Source of the DNA: Zoopage sp. CT-All
Lineage: Eukaryota > Zoopagomycota > Zoopagomycetes > Zoopagales > Zoopagaceae
NCBI GenBank assembly: GCA_004114245.1
Contig: QZWS01000153.1
Coordinates: 1-21,413 of the forward strand
Length of the DNA stretch: 21,413 nt
Direction: 5' to 3'
Position numbers and translations under genes: made by a program. The notes beneath the pieces are model-generated. The model had not been told where the DNA came from and ran no database searches. It was given only the letters and a program-made list of their open reading frames with translations. This document shows positions 1 through 8,520 of the stretch, in pieces; the stretch's first letter is position 1, and each line of letters begins with the position of its first letter.

Positions 1-129
1 GAGATGATGGGAAAACTCAAAGATCTAGGCAACATGTTTCTAGGCAAGTTTGGCATGTCGGTGGACGACTTCAAGATGGAGCAGGGCCCTGGCGGCGGGT
101 ACTCGCTCAACATGGGCACCAATAAGTGA
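1..129 (+). CDS. TTC1-like tetratricopeptide repeat protein, 3' end only
   Basis: This is the final 42 codons and TGA stop of a gene that begins before the window. The visible peptide starts EMMGKLKDLGNMFLGKFGMS and ends SLNMGTNK. The MMGKLKDLGN block followed by a hydrophobic FG stretch and a short polar tail is the conserved C-terminal extension that follows the TPR domain in TTC1 proteins, which are TPR cochaperones reported to bind Hsp70/Hsp90 and G-alpha proteins. The TPR repeats themselves lie outside the window, so the family call rests on this tail alone. The stop is only 30 bp from the next start codon, so the downstream gene's promoter must overlap this coding region or its short 3' UTR. 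Confidence 0.75.
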   Translation, partial: EMMGKLKDLGNMFLGKFGMSVDDFKMEQGPGGGYSLNMGTNK

Positions 130-159
130 GCAACATGCACCGCTTTTGTTTTTCTTCCC

Positions 160-2037
160 ATGACTCTCCGATTTGGCACTGGCTGGCTGCTCCCGGCGGG
201 CATCTGCGCCGCCCTCGCGTGCCTCGTCACACTCTACTCGACGTTCCAGCACTGGAAATGCTATCGCAAACCGGTGCTCACTCCGCCTCTGCCGCTGTCT
301 TGCTGATGCAGGCGTTGGGCGGCTAGACAACGCAGCGCTACATCATCCGCATCCTGGCCATGTACCCGCTCTCCATCCACCACCCACCTCCCCACCACCA
401 CTCACCGATTCCACAGGATCCATGTATTCTCGATCGCATCGTTCTTGTGTCTGGCCTACCCTGCCCACACCGCCCTCCTCCACGCAGTGCGCGAGCTGTA
501 CGAGGCATTCACCATCTACGCATTCCACGCGCTGCTCATCTCGCTTCTGGGCGGTGAACGCGCACTGCTGACCAGCCTCCATGGCCGCGCCCCTGTTCCG
601 TATCTCTGGCCGGTGGCGTGGTGGCAGCGGGAAATGGACCTGGGCGACCCGTACACATTTCTGAGAATCAAGCGCGGGGTGCTGCAGTTTGTGTTTGTCA
701 AGCCCGTGTGCGCCATCACGAGTGTCCTCATAGATAGCGTGAGGAGTGGCGATGGCGCTGGAGGAGCTGTGGTGTGGTGGGCCGAGGCAGTGGTGACCTG
801 CGTGTACAACCTGTCCTATTCGTGGTGCCTGTGGTGTCTGTCCATGTTCATCGTCGCATGCAAGTCGGATCTGGAGCCGTTTAGGTGAGACAATCGCGCT
901 CAGTAAGTGCGCGCTAATGTGCGGCGCTGGCTAGAGCGGTGCCCAAGTTTCTCTGCATCAAGATCGTCGTCTTCTTTTCGTATTGGCAGGGCTTGGTGAT
1001 CGCAGTGCTCGTCCACGCCGGCCTCATCCACAACAGTGTGTGCCGCTCCGTCCATGCGCGCATGCTCATCCGCACATATAGCCGATGTGTTTAGCGCGGA
1101 TGACATTGGCTCTGCGCTGCAATCGCTGCTCATATGCCTGGAAATGCTCCCGGCCTCGGTGCTGCACCACGCTGCCTTCTCGGTTCGCGACTTTCGGCCT
1201 CCACCGCCCGACCCGCTCCACCCACGCTTGCCCATGGGGCGCCTCCCATTGTGGTGGGCAATACGAGACTCTACGGGCGTGGTGGACCTTCTCTGCGATG
1301 TGCGCGAGACGGTGGGCGGCAGTGGTTTCAACTACCATGAGTTTGAGCCGGCCGAGGGTGTGCCTGGAACGTACAGGCGGCGAATACGACACGGCGTGAG
1401 GTATGTCGATGGCGGCCGTCGCAAGTACTTTGCCACTCCGAACGAGATCGGCTCATCCACTGCTGACAGCGGCTTGGGATGGGCACAGCGACAGCGGATG
1501 CAGGAGCAATTCCGCCTGGATCGTGAAAATGCACGGCTCCATGGCTGGCAGCTCCCCGACACTGGTGCAGTGGATTCCGACGCCGAGTGCGATGGCATCC
1601 TTGAGCCCGGAGAGGAGCGGTTCCGCGTGGGTGACGAGGAGGAGGATGTCGTGGAGCGATTATGGAGGGAAGCACGGCGCATGCCCGAAGGGGACTTCAA
1701 CTCACCGGTGGTGGTGGATGAGGTGATCCCGGCGATGTACACGAGTGTGGTGGCAGCGGGTAGACAGCGTGACAGTGGAAGGGTGCCTAGTGATGGACAC
1801 CTGCGGTCAGGCAAGTCTTTTCGACGGGTGCTTAGTGCCGGTGGGTATGATGCCCCACTGCCATCAACGAACAGAGGCGGTGCACGGAGGATAGCATCCG
1901 AGAACTCTCCGCTGCTGGGTGCTGTTACTGGTTCAGGGACAATGTCACCCGGTGGCGGGGTGGTATGGGACGAAGGCGCTGTATGGCGAGATGTTGGTGA
2001 CGGTGACAGTGCGAGTCGTAGGATGCGGCGATTGTAG
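160..2037 (+). CDS. TMEM184 / organic solute transporter alpha family (DUF300) membrane protein
   Basis: Five exons: 160-273, 327-361, 417-884, 935-1035 and 1082-2037 (557 aa). The introns are 53, 55, 50 and 46 nt. Joining them restores one frame and gives the family pattern: a first membrane segment, HWKCYRKP, QRYIIRILAM, a second membrane segment, ELYEAFTIYAF, a conserved GGE, KPVCAITS, then VPKFLCIKIVVFFSYWQG and a later LICLEM segment. About seven membrane spans lie within residues 1-300, as expected for this family of vacuolar, endosomal or plasma membrane proteins, whose substrate in fungi is not established. The remaining roughly 240 residues are hydrophilic and probably cytosolic; they contain an acidic dileucine-type motif (ENSPLL). 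The ATG at 160 was chosen because it opens directly into the first membrane segment; an ATG at 135 is out of frame. Confidence 0.88.
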
Positions 2038-2637
2038 CGGAGTATGATTGTAATAAGTTGTACTATGCAGCTGGACTGCTGCACACATGGTAAAGGTCAA
2101 CAGGAGGCTTTGCCAGGGATATGGATGTCATAGTCAAGCGATGATGTTGGCAGTGACACCAGCAGTGATGACGTACAAGACCAAAAAAAGTAGCTTATTA
2201 GCAGCAACTGCATTATTTTATTGTATGCATGCCACAATCCCCAATTGATATATATAATTATATTGCAGACATGGCCCATGGCAAGTACTGTTACAGACCA
2301 TGCCAGAACAGGTTGAGATTAAAAAGGCTGCACCTGTGATGGCGGGGTGAGGATGCTCTTGGGCCCCTAAACCAATCTCTGATTGCCGTTCCAGTGCTCT
2401 CATTTGCAGGTGCATATTGAGAGGCCCAAATGCGGGTCTGTGACAGATGTAAGGATTGTGTATTGCATTGTTTTTGTATCTGGCACCTCTCGGCAGCACC
2501 CACTCTGCAATACAGGTTGTCAATTCCTGCTGAAAAAAGGCCGCTCCACTGCCTGCCTTTTTCACCCCGTCGCCCCTCATCCCTGACGAGCTACATCCGC
2601 GCACCACGTTGACAACGCTAGACACAACTACTTCACG
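2038..2637. other. Intergenic region, AT-richer, no convincing gene
   Basis: This stretch holds the 3' UTR of the TMEM184-like gene and the 5' region of the small secreted protein gene. It is visibly richer in A+T than the flanking genes, with a TATATATAATTATAT run near 2247-2262. Frames on both strands are open for 60-220 codons, but they show no domain, no splice-supported continuation and no start consistent with a known protein. I see no RNA gene or repeat. Confidence 0.5.
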
Positions 2638-3075
2638 ATGCACTCCATTCTCACCACCACTGCCGCTGCTCTCTTCTCCATTACCGTCGTCACCACTATG
2701 ACCGCCACTGCCTCCAGTGTACAAGATAATGCTCGCTTTCGCGAATTCACATATTTCGTCAATAACAGAGACTATGACTTTGCTCGTGGATATTGCTTGG
2801 GTTTTAGTGCTGAAGGTAGCAAGGACAAACCAAGCATCAAGTGCGTTTTGCCAACTTTCAAGGTGAACTGTAATCACCCGGATTATGATTGCCATTACGA
2901 ATGCTTTTCTTTTGAGGGGTACGTTCCCTGCTCACCAGCAATGGCTGAATATGGTAAAGGGATGGATGTGACCATCTTGCCTAAAGTGACATCACCCAAA
3001 TCCTCGCAACCAGCTCCAACTGTCCAGTTTAAAGTTCTTCCGGATGGAGTAATATTTCCTACTGAATCCAAATAA
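2638..3075 (+). CDS. Small secreted six-cysteine protein, unknown function
   Basis: A 145-aa intronless ORF of no family I recognise. Residues 1 to about 25 form a signal peptide: a short polar start, a hydrophobic Ala/Leu/Ile/Val core, and an Ala-Thr-Ala-Ser-Ser cleavage region. The mature part of about 120 residues is rich in aromatic and charged residues. It has six cysteines in the contexts GYC, IKC, VNC, DC, YEC and VPC, enough for three disulfides, followed by a Ser/Pro/Lys tail without cysteine. Size, signal peptide and even cysteine count resemble the small secreted proteins that fungi use as effectors, adhesins or wall proteins, but this is an analogy only. It sits alone between two AT-richer gaps and its third-codon positions look more A/T-rich than those of CBS next door, which could mark a young or fast-evolving gene. 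Confidence 0.7.
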   Translation: MHSILTTTAAALFSITVVTTMTATASSVQDNARFREFTYFVNNRDYDFARGYCLGFSAEGSKDKPSIKCVLPTFKVNCNHPDYDCHYECFSFEGYVPCSPAMAEYGKGMDVTILPKVTSPKSSQPAPTVQFKVLPDGVIFPTESK

Positions 3076-3562
3076 GAGTATGCTTATGGTGAACAATGCA
3101 ACTCCTTACACCTGCACCCTAGCAAAATGCCTATGCAATAATGATAAAGAAAAAGGATAGCTGTTGTAATTGGTTAGTGATACGTGTGGAAATATGCCTG
3201 ATTTGCCAGGCCACATGGCTCAAAATACTGACTTTGCAGGTCAAAATCCATAAATAAGGGGATTCAATAATGCCACTGGATGGCGTTGAACATAATTGCA
3301 TTGCTTTGTGTGACATTGCTCACCTTGTTGTCCCGTGGGCTAATTGACGCGTTGCTATTGCACTTGATGGCAGTGAGTGACTACAAGTCCCAAGACCACG
3401 CCACATAAACCTGGCCTTTTGTTTCCCAAAAGTAATCCAAGGCAAATCTGTCCTCTTTTAATAGAATGTCTGCTCACACCATCTCTGCATTGGTGCGTCG
3501 TCAAGGCCAGGACCACTCAACTCCAGAAAAGAAAAATCGTTCTCACGCTCTCCACGCTCCCC
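3076..3562. other. Intergenic region and probable CBS 5' leader
   Basis: The first part is AT-rich with possible poly(A) signals (AATAATG around 3139). The last 100 bp probably form the CBS leader: an ATG at 3466 starts a 60-codon frame that overlaps the CBS start, and a candidate 34-nt intron (3493-3526, GTGCGT...CTCCAG) would instead put that ATG in frame with CBS. No separate gene or repeat is seen. Confidence 0.5.
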
Positions 3563-5038
3563 ATGTCGACCACCATCGTCTCGCCGCCTGCCGTATATGC
3601 CACCATCCTCGAGCACATCGGCAACACGCCCATGGTGCGGTTGGATAAGATTCGCGCCGCGGCCGGGCTCCGCTGCCACCTGCTCGCGAAGTGCGAGTTC
3701 TTCAATGCGGGCGGGTCGGTGAAGGACCGCATCGGGCGCCGCATGGTCGAGGAGGCCGAGGCTACGGGCGTGCTCGTTCCCGGCGTGTCAACGATTATCG
3801 AGCCAACCTCGGGGAACACAGGCATTGGGTTGGCGCTCGCGGGCGCCATCAAAGGCTACCGGGTCATCATCACGCTTCCGGAGAAGATGTCGCAGGAGAA
3901 GGTGGATGTGCTCAAGGCGCTTGGCGCCGAGATTATCCGGACGCCGACAGAAGCGCCCTGGGACTCGCCCGAGTCGCACATTGGCGTGGCCAAGCGCCTG
4001 CAGCAGGAGATCCCGCACGCTGTGATTCTCGACCAGTACAGCAATCCGAACAACCCCGACGCACACTACTATGGCACCGGCGCAGAGATTTGGCAGCAGT
4101 GCGCGGGGAAGGTGACTATGCTGGTGGCTGGCGCCGGCACTGGAGGCACCATTACTGGCATCGCCAAATACTTGAAGGAGAAGGACCCGCGGGTGCGTGT
4201 TGTGGGCGTAGACCCGCACGGATCGATCCTCGCCGAGCCCCAGTCGCTGAACAATGGTCCGATGCTGCCATATCTCGTGGAGGGCATCGGATATGATTTC
4301 GTCCCGGATGTCTTGAACCGCAAGCTGGTGGATTCCTGGATCAAGTCCGAGGATGCATCGTCGTTCAACATGGCCCGACGACTGATCCGCGAGGAAGGCC
4401 TCCTGTGCGGTGGCTCCTCGGGCACCGCTGTAGCCGCTGCCGTGGCTGCGGCCAAGGACCTCGGCCCCGACGATGTCTGCGTCGTGGTGCTGCCGGACAG
4501 CGTGCGCAACTACATGTCCAAGTTTTTGAACGATGGATGGATGAAGAGCAAGATCTTTAATAAGATGGATGCTGCCACTAGCGAGGCCCACAAGCCAAAG
4601 GCGACGGTGGCCCAGCTCGGTCTTCCTACGGCACGCACCATTCTCGTCACGGCTACGATCAGAGACGCCATTGCCAGCATGGATGCCGCCGACTACGATC
4701 AGCTCCCAGTTATTGATGCCAATATGCGCCTCGTGGGCGTCGTCACACGCGGCCTGTTGTTATCTCGCATCACCACAGGCGCTGCCGCGCCCCAGGATGC
4801 CATTGCCAAGGTCATGCTGCACTTTGACCGCGGTGCCAAGTACGTAGAGATTACGCCAGCGACGCCCTTGCCCAAGCTGTCGCGGTTCCTTGAGCAGCAT
4901 GCGTATGCCGTGGTGACGGACCGGGTGGCGGGCAGCAGCGGAGATGCAGTCAGTGTCCAGACGGTGGCGATGGCTGTCCGGCATGTGGTAACCAAGATTG
5001 ATTTGCTTGAGTGGCAGCTCAAGCAGGTTAGTGCGTAG
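3563..5038 (+). CDS. CBS: Cystathionine beta-synthase
   Basis: A 491-aa PLP enzyme that condenses serine with homocysteine to cystathionine in cytosolic transsulfuration. The catalytic domain fills residues 10-345. It shows IGNTPMVRL at 19-27, the PLP Schiff-base lysine in GGSVKDR (K54), the phosphate and substrate loop TSGNTG (82-87), the GTGGT PLP-phosphate loop (192-196), GGSSGTA, and the [11 protein letters not shown] motif at the end of the core. A C-terminal regulatory region (roughly 370-485) has the form of a degenerate pair of CBS domains, including DYDQLPVID. The N-terminal heme-binding extension of animal CBS is absent, as in yeast Cys4 (507 aa). The frame is open 62 codons upstream; the ATG at 3563 was preferred because the extension is not conserved-looking. 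There are no introns in the core gene. Confidence 0.95.
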   Translation: MSTTIVSPPAVYATILEHIGNTPMVRLDKIRAAAGLRCHLLAKCEFFNAGGSVKDRIGRRMVEEAEATGVLVPGVSTIIEPTSGNTGIGLALAGAIKGYRVIITLPEKMSQEKVDVLKALGAEIIRTPTEAPWDSPESHIGVAKRLQQEIPHAVILDQYSNPNNPDAHYYGTGAEIWQQCAGKVTMLVAGAGTGGTITGIAKYLKEKDPRVRVVGVDPHGSILAEPQSLNNGPMLPYLVEGIGYDFVPDVLNRKLVDSWIKSEDASSFNMARRLIREEGLLCGGSSGTAVAAAVAAAKDLGPDDVCVVVLPDSVRNYMSKFLNDGWMKSKIFNKMDAATSEAHKPKATVAQLGLPTARTILVTATIRDAIASMDAADYDQLPVIDANMRLVGVVTRGLLLSRITTGAAAPQDAIAKVMLHFDRGAKYVEITPATPLPKLSRFLEQHAYAVVTDRVAGSSGDAVSVQTVAMAVRHVVTKIDLLEWQLKQVSA

Positions 5039-5098
5039 CAGCTGCATGGCAGCGGGGAATATATTGATGAGCGCAAACGTGGCAACTCCTCTTTTCCC

Positions 5099-6504
5099 AT
5101 GGACCTAGAGCTGCGCTGCAACCACACAACGTGCCGCAAGCCGCTAGCGCACACTGGCAAGGCCTGTGTCACCGCCTGCTCGCGTACATCCACGCCCTCA
5201 TCCATTAGCACGCTCCAACGCGTGATAGATATCTTTTGCGAGGCGTGTGCAGTGGCCGCGTTTGCCAAATCCCTCACTTGCCCGGCCTGTGCCGCATCCC
5301 TCACCGGCACGTACGCCGTGCATACATCCTGCCACATTACCTTAAATTCGTGTGGCTGTATAGCGAGGACATTGTTATCACCGAATTATCGCCGTCTGAA
5401 GAATACAAGAGCGTGTGCCAGCTAGCTGCCAACTGCCATTACTATGCTACTTCCCTAGTCTGTTCTCGCAGGATTGCGTCCGGATATCATTATGGATATC
5501 TGCTCGCGCGCACTCGCGTTCTGGACGTACCAGACCGCCCAGGAAATTCTCTATCAGGAGGCGGTGCGGCGCGGCTTGAATGAGAAGCAAGCCCGCGTCG
5601 AAGGGCAGTTGTTCAAGGTCACCAATGATGCCAATGCCGAGATCAAGTGTACCTGCGCCTAATTGCTGCACTTACAGCGATCCCTATATAGTGTTGAGGG
5701 AAAAGGTTCAGGCACAGCAGCGCGAACACGAGCTGGAGCGGCGCAGAGTGCATGAAGCAAGCGAGGCGTTGGCAGAGAAGTCTCGCCAGTGTCAGCGTTT
5801 CCAGGTCGCCTTTCATCATTTCGTGCGCTGTCACTGACACAGCGTCTGCTGGAGTAGGCGACAATTGATAGAATGAAGCGCCAGTCCATGGCACACAGCA
5901 TCATTGGTGCCAGCGGCGGAGGCCAGCCCGTCTCTGGCATGCACGACGCCGCGTCCACCTACATTACTCCTGACCTTAGTGGACTTGTTCACACAGAATG
6001 CGTCGCGGGTCCAATCTCGCAGCAATTTCACCAGCACCCCGAGTCGCAGTCGTACCAGAGGCCACAGCCACTGCGTCGTCCATTCCAGCCTAGCGGCATG
6101 GTTGGCTTCGCAAATCATCAGCAGCGCCGTAGCATGGGTGTGCAAGACCTGCGCTATGGTCGAAGTCAAAGCCAGCAGCACGTCTCGACGCCGTACTTTG
6201 GCCCCGTGGGCACTAATGGTCTTGGTGGCGGTGGAATGCATCAGTTGCAGCAGCATCAACGCGCTGGGTCCTTCACTGGCTCTGGCTCCCGTCATGGTAA
6301 CAGACAGTCTGTCGAGATCAAGTAGCCATCTCAGCTTGAATAGATCCCAGTCCTGTGCTCTCGGTGGGATTTCCACAGCAGCCACAGATTCAGGCCCATA
6401 GCGGCAACACTATGACTGCTGCGCAGATGGGCGGAGGAAGTGTGCGTCGCAGTCCGACGAGTGATATGCTGCCACAACTGCAGCAGCAGCGCCGTAGCCA
6501 TTAG
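5099..6504 (+). CDS. HEI10: HEI10/CCNB1IP1-like meiotic RING E3 ligase
   Basis: Seven exons: 5099-5183, 5229-5310, 5364-5412, 5459-5646, 5699-5804, 5858-6296 and 6344-6504 (369 aa). The fourth acceptor could instead be 5677, giving 376 aa. After splicing, the N-terminus is a RING with ligands C7, C12, C27, H29, C32, C35, C46 and C49. It is followed by the HEI10 signature ITELSPSEEYK, LAGLRPDI and SRALAFWTYQ. A coiled coil (about residues 100-170, with QQREHELERRR and EKSRQCQRFQ) and a Gln/Ser/Gly-rich tail ending QQQRRSH follow. HEI10 proteins coarsen along synapsed chromosomes and mark class I crossover sites, probably by SUMO or ubiquitin transfer. The last exon was added because a 47-nt intron (6297-6343) restores a coding-like frame past an apparent stop at 6323. 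It lies 60 bp after CBS and is convergent with BCKDHB. Confidence 0.9.
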
Positions 6505-6588
6505 AACTCTCAGACTATCCACGAACGACATGCAATGAGCGCAAGCTGTCGCCATTCGATTCAACAACATAGATTTCACCAAAGCACA

Positions 6589-7813
6589 TTAATACTCCAT
6601 CACACGCCTAATACCTTCAAAACAGCGCACCATGTCCGGCACATAAAACGGCTCAAAAATAAGGGGAAACGGGGTGTCCCACCCGCAGACACGCTGAATC
6701 GGGGCCTCGAGTCGCAGGAAGCAGCGCTCCTGGATTTTAGCGGCAATCTCCGCGGCAAACCCAGAGGTCACCGGCGCCTCGTGTGCCACGACTAGTCGCC
6801 CGGTTTTATTCACCGAGGCAGCGACGGTCTCAACGTCCCACGGCAGGATGGTGCGGAGATCGATCAGCTCGCATGAGATGCCAGGCAGTCGGGACTCGGC
6901 GAGCTGGATGGCGTTCTCGAGCGCGTAGATCTGCGTGCCCCAGCCAACAATCGTGACGTCCGTTCCGGGTTTGAGCACTTCAGCGCGGGACAATGGAAGC
7001 TGGTAGTCGCCTGTGGGGACCTGCTCCACTGCGGCTCGATACAGTGCTTTCGGTTCCAGGAAAATCACTGGGTTGCGATCTCGAATGGCGGCCAGCAGCA
7101 ATCCCTTGGCTTGAATCGGCGATCTCGGCATCACGATTTTCAACCCCGCGGTGTGGGCAAAGTGGGCCTCGGGCGACTGCGAGTGGTACAGCGCGCCGTG
7201 GCCCACTGCGCCGCACGGAGTCCGCACGGTGAGTCCCCCGCAGTCGAATTCCCCACCGCTACGGTAGCGGTACTTGGCGGCCTCGTTCACGAGCTGGTCA
7301 AAAGCGGGGAAAATATAATCGGCAAATTGGATTTCAGCGATTGCGGTGTGGCCCTGCGCGGCGAGTCCGATGCCAAAGCCCGCAATGCCCTGCTCCGTTA
7401 GCGGCGTATTAAAGACTCTGTCTGCGCCGAACTGCTCCTTTAGATTCATGGAGCAGCGAAACACGCCTCCGAATGCGACATCCTCGCCAAACACCACAGC
7501 GCGGGGATCGGACGCGAGCACCGTCCCCATGGCATCGTTTACGGCCTGGTACAAATTCATGCGCTTCATCTCGCCGCTCGCGACGTCCGCAAGCTCTGGA
7601 TTACGCAGGGCTTGCTCGGGCGTATGGTTAAGGAGCTTGGAATGGGCGACACCGGGCTTGAAGTTGAGGTCCGCCGGAAGCTTGTGCGCCGCCATCCCCC
7701 GTCGCGGGACAATCAAGGCCTACGCTAGATGTATTGTTCGGCACAAGGATAGATGAGAGACATACGGGAGTGCAGGCGCGGCGGGACAACGCGGCTGTGA
7801 GTGGACGTAGCAT
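6589..7813 (-). CDS. BCKDHB: Branched-chain 2-oxoacid dehydrogenase E1 component, beta subunit (mitochondrial)
   Basis: Two exons on the minus strand: 7766-7813 and 6589-7719, joined by a 46-nt intron with a GTATGT donor; the product is 392 aa, the same length as the human protein. The first 16 residues ([16 protein letters not shown]) are Arg/Ala/Leu-rich with no acid, a typical mitochondrial presequence. The core has [39 protein letters not shown], the YRSGG segment and [12 protein letters not shown], all features of the transketolase-like beta chain of 2-oxoacid dehydrogenases; GGVFRC favours the branched-chain enzyme over pyruvate dehydrogenase. It pairs with an alpha chain, not in this window, to decarboxylate the oxoacids of Val, Leu and Ile. 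The C-terminus (FEPFYVPD...RRVMEY) matches the family's end, and its stop is 84 bp from that of HEI10. Confidence 0.95.
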
Positions 7814-7861
7814 TTTGAATGCCAAAGGCGAATTTATCGAGGAGAAAACGCGCTTGAGTCG

Positions 7862-8401
7862 TTACCACGGCCCGACTCCAGGATGGGTCCAAGGCACTGA
7901 TAGGACCACTTCTGTGTCCTGCTGCATTATATTGTCTAAACGGGCTTCATGTATGTATTCAAACAGTATCTGCTGAAGTGGTGAACTGAGGCAGCTAGAG
8001 TGCAGTAGTTGTGCTGACCAGCATGTCTTGTAGACTCTATTGCTGCAGAGTAGGGAGTCCACACTCGGCAACACATCACTATGCATTCTGCAGGGTTTAA
8101 AAAGCCAATAGCCCAAGGGGCCAAGTGTTGACTGTGAACACAAGTATATTTGCTGTTGAAATGGGTGCAGATAGTGCAGAATTATTGCGAATAGGATCAT
8201 GCTTATCAGCAGACCCCTGATGTCAAGCAAATGCAGCATTTCCAGCATTTCCAGCATTTGAATCAGCAACATGTGCCAACATTCTCTCACCACTGGTTCA
8301 TAACAGCAATGCCACCATACCATCAAATAGATAGCTCCTGCAAGACATCTCCCTTGCTTGAAGGTTTGTCTCATTGGCGCACAGACTACAATGCTTGGCA
8401 T
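7862..8401 (-). CDS. Doubtful hypothetical ORF
   Basis: An uninterrupted minus-strand frame of 179 codons from the ATG at 8401; the frame is open a further 20 codons upstream without an ATG. The predicted product begins MPSIVVCAPMRQ and contains hydrophobic stretches near its first third (LLISMILFAIILHYL) and many cysteines, so it could be a small membrane protein. The 9-bp repeat reads as repeated Met-Leu-Glu. No domain is recognised, composition is atypical, and its 3' part would cross the 5' region of BCKDHB. It could equally be chance or the remnant of a repeat. It is kept because the length is unusual for an AT-richer gap. Confidence 0.2.
   Translation of the reverse strand: MPSIVVCAPMRQTFKQGRCLAGAIYLMVWWHCCYEPVVRECWHMLLIQMLEMLEMLHLLDIRGLLISMILFAIILHYLHPFQQQIYLCSQSTLGPLGYWLFKPCRMHSDVLPSVDSLLCSNRVYKTCWSAQLLHSSCLSSPLQQILFEYIHEARLDNIMQQDTEVVLSVPWTHPGVGPW
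8235..8258. repeat. Short tandem repeat, 9-bp unit
   Basis: The unit AGCATTTCC occurs in two full copies followed by a partial third copy (AGCATTTG). On the minus strand it reads as ATGCTGGAA repeats, in frame with the doubtful ORF there. It is too short to imply a specific function and is probably a simple slippage repeat. Confidence 0.6.
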
Positions 8402-8520
8402 CTTACTCTCATCGTTTGCATTCTTTTCCGTAAGCTCAATGGTGTTGCGCAAATGGTCCAATGCATGTCATAGTTTCCTCCTCTGTGCCCTCGATCTGCC
8501 TCGTTTTTTTTACCGCCGAC

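Larger units (their letters stand above)
7814..8520. other. Divergent intergenic region between BCKDHB and LTV1
   Basis: This 707-bp gap must hold both promoters of the divergent BCKDHB (-) and LTV1 (+) genes. It is AT-richer than the genes and carries a short tandem repeat of a 9-bp unit (AGCATTTCC) between about 8235 and 8258. A long minus-strand frame (listed separately) runs through it. I see no tRNA, CCAAT pair or other clear site. Confidence 0.5.

Noticed and set aside
1036-1081. ATG-initiated reading of the TMEM184-like 3' half as a separate gene
   Set aside because: The first codons lie in a GT...ATATAG intron. Splicing joins the frame smoothly to the conserved upstream membrane domain.
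2218-2895. 225-codon minus-strand frame across the gap and the secreted protein gene
   Set aside because: It is antisense to the signal-peptide ORF, with no domain, and its glycine/serine stretch is the complement of the repetitive signal peptide codons.
3373-3385. TGAGTGACT upstream of CBS, similar to a Gcn4/CpcA site
   Set aside because: It does not match TGACTC/TGAGTCA and there is no second copy, so regulation by amino acid starvation is not supported by sequence alone.
6323-6325. TAG at 6323 as the HEI10 stop
   Set aside because: A 47-nt GTAACA...GAATAG intron covers it and restores a Gln/Ser-rich coding frame ending at 6504, like the preceding exon in composition.
7734-7976. Plus-strand frame over the BCKDHB first exon and its upstream region
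   Set aside because: It is antisense to the mitochondrial presequence, with no support beyond chance openness.
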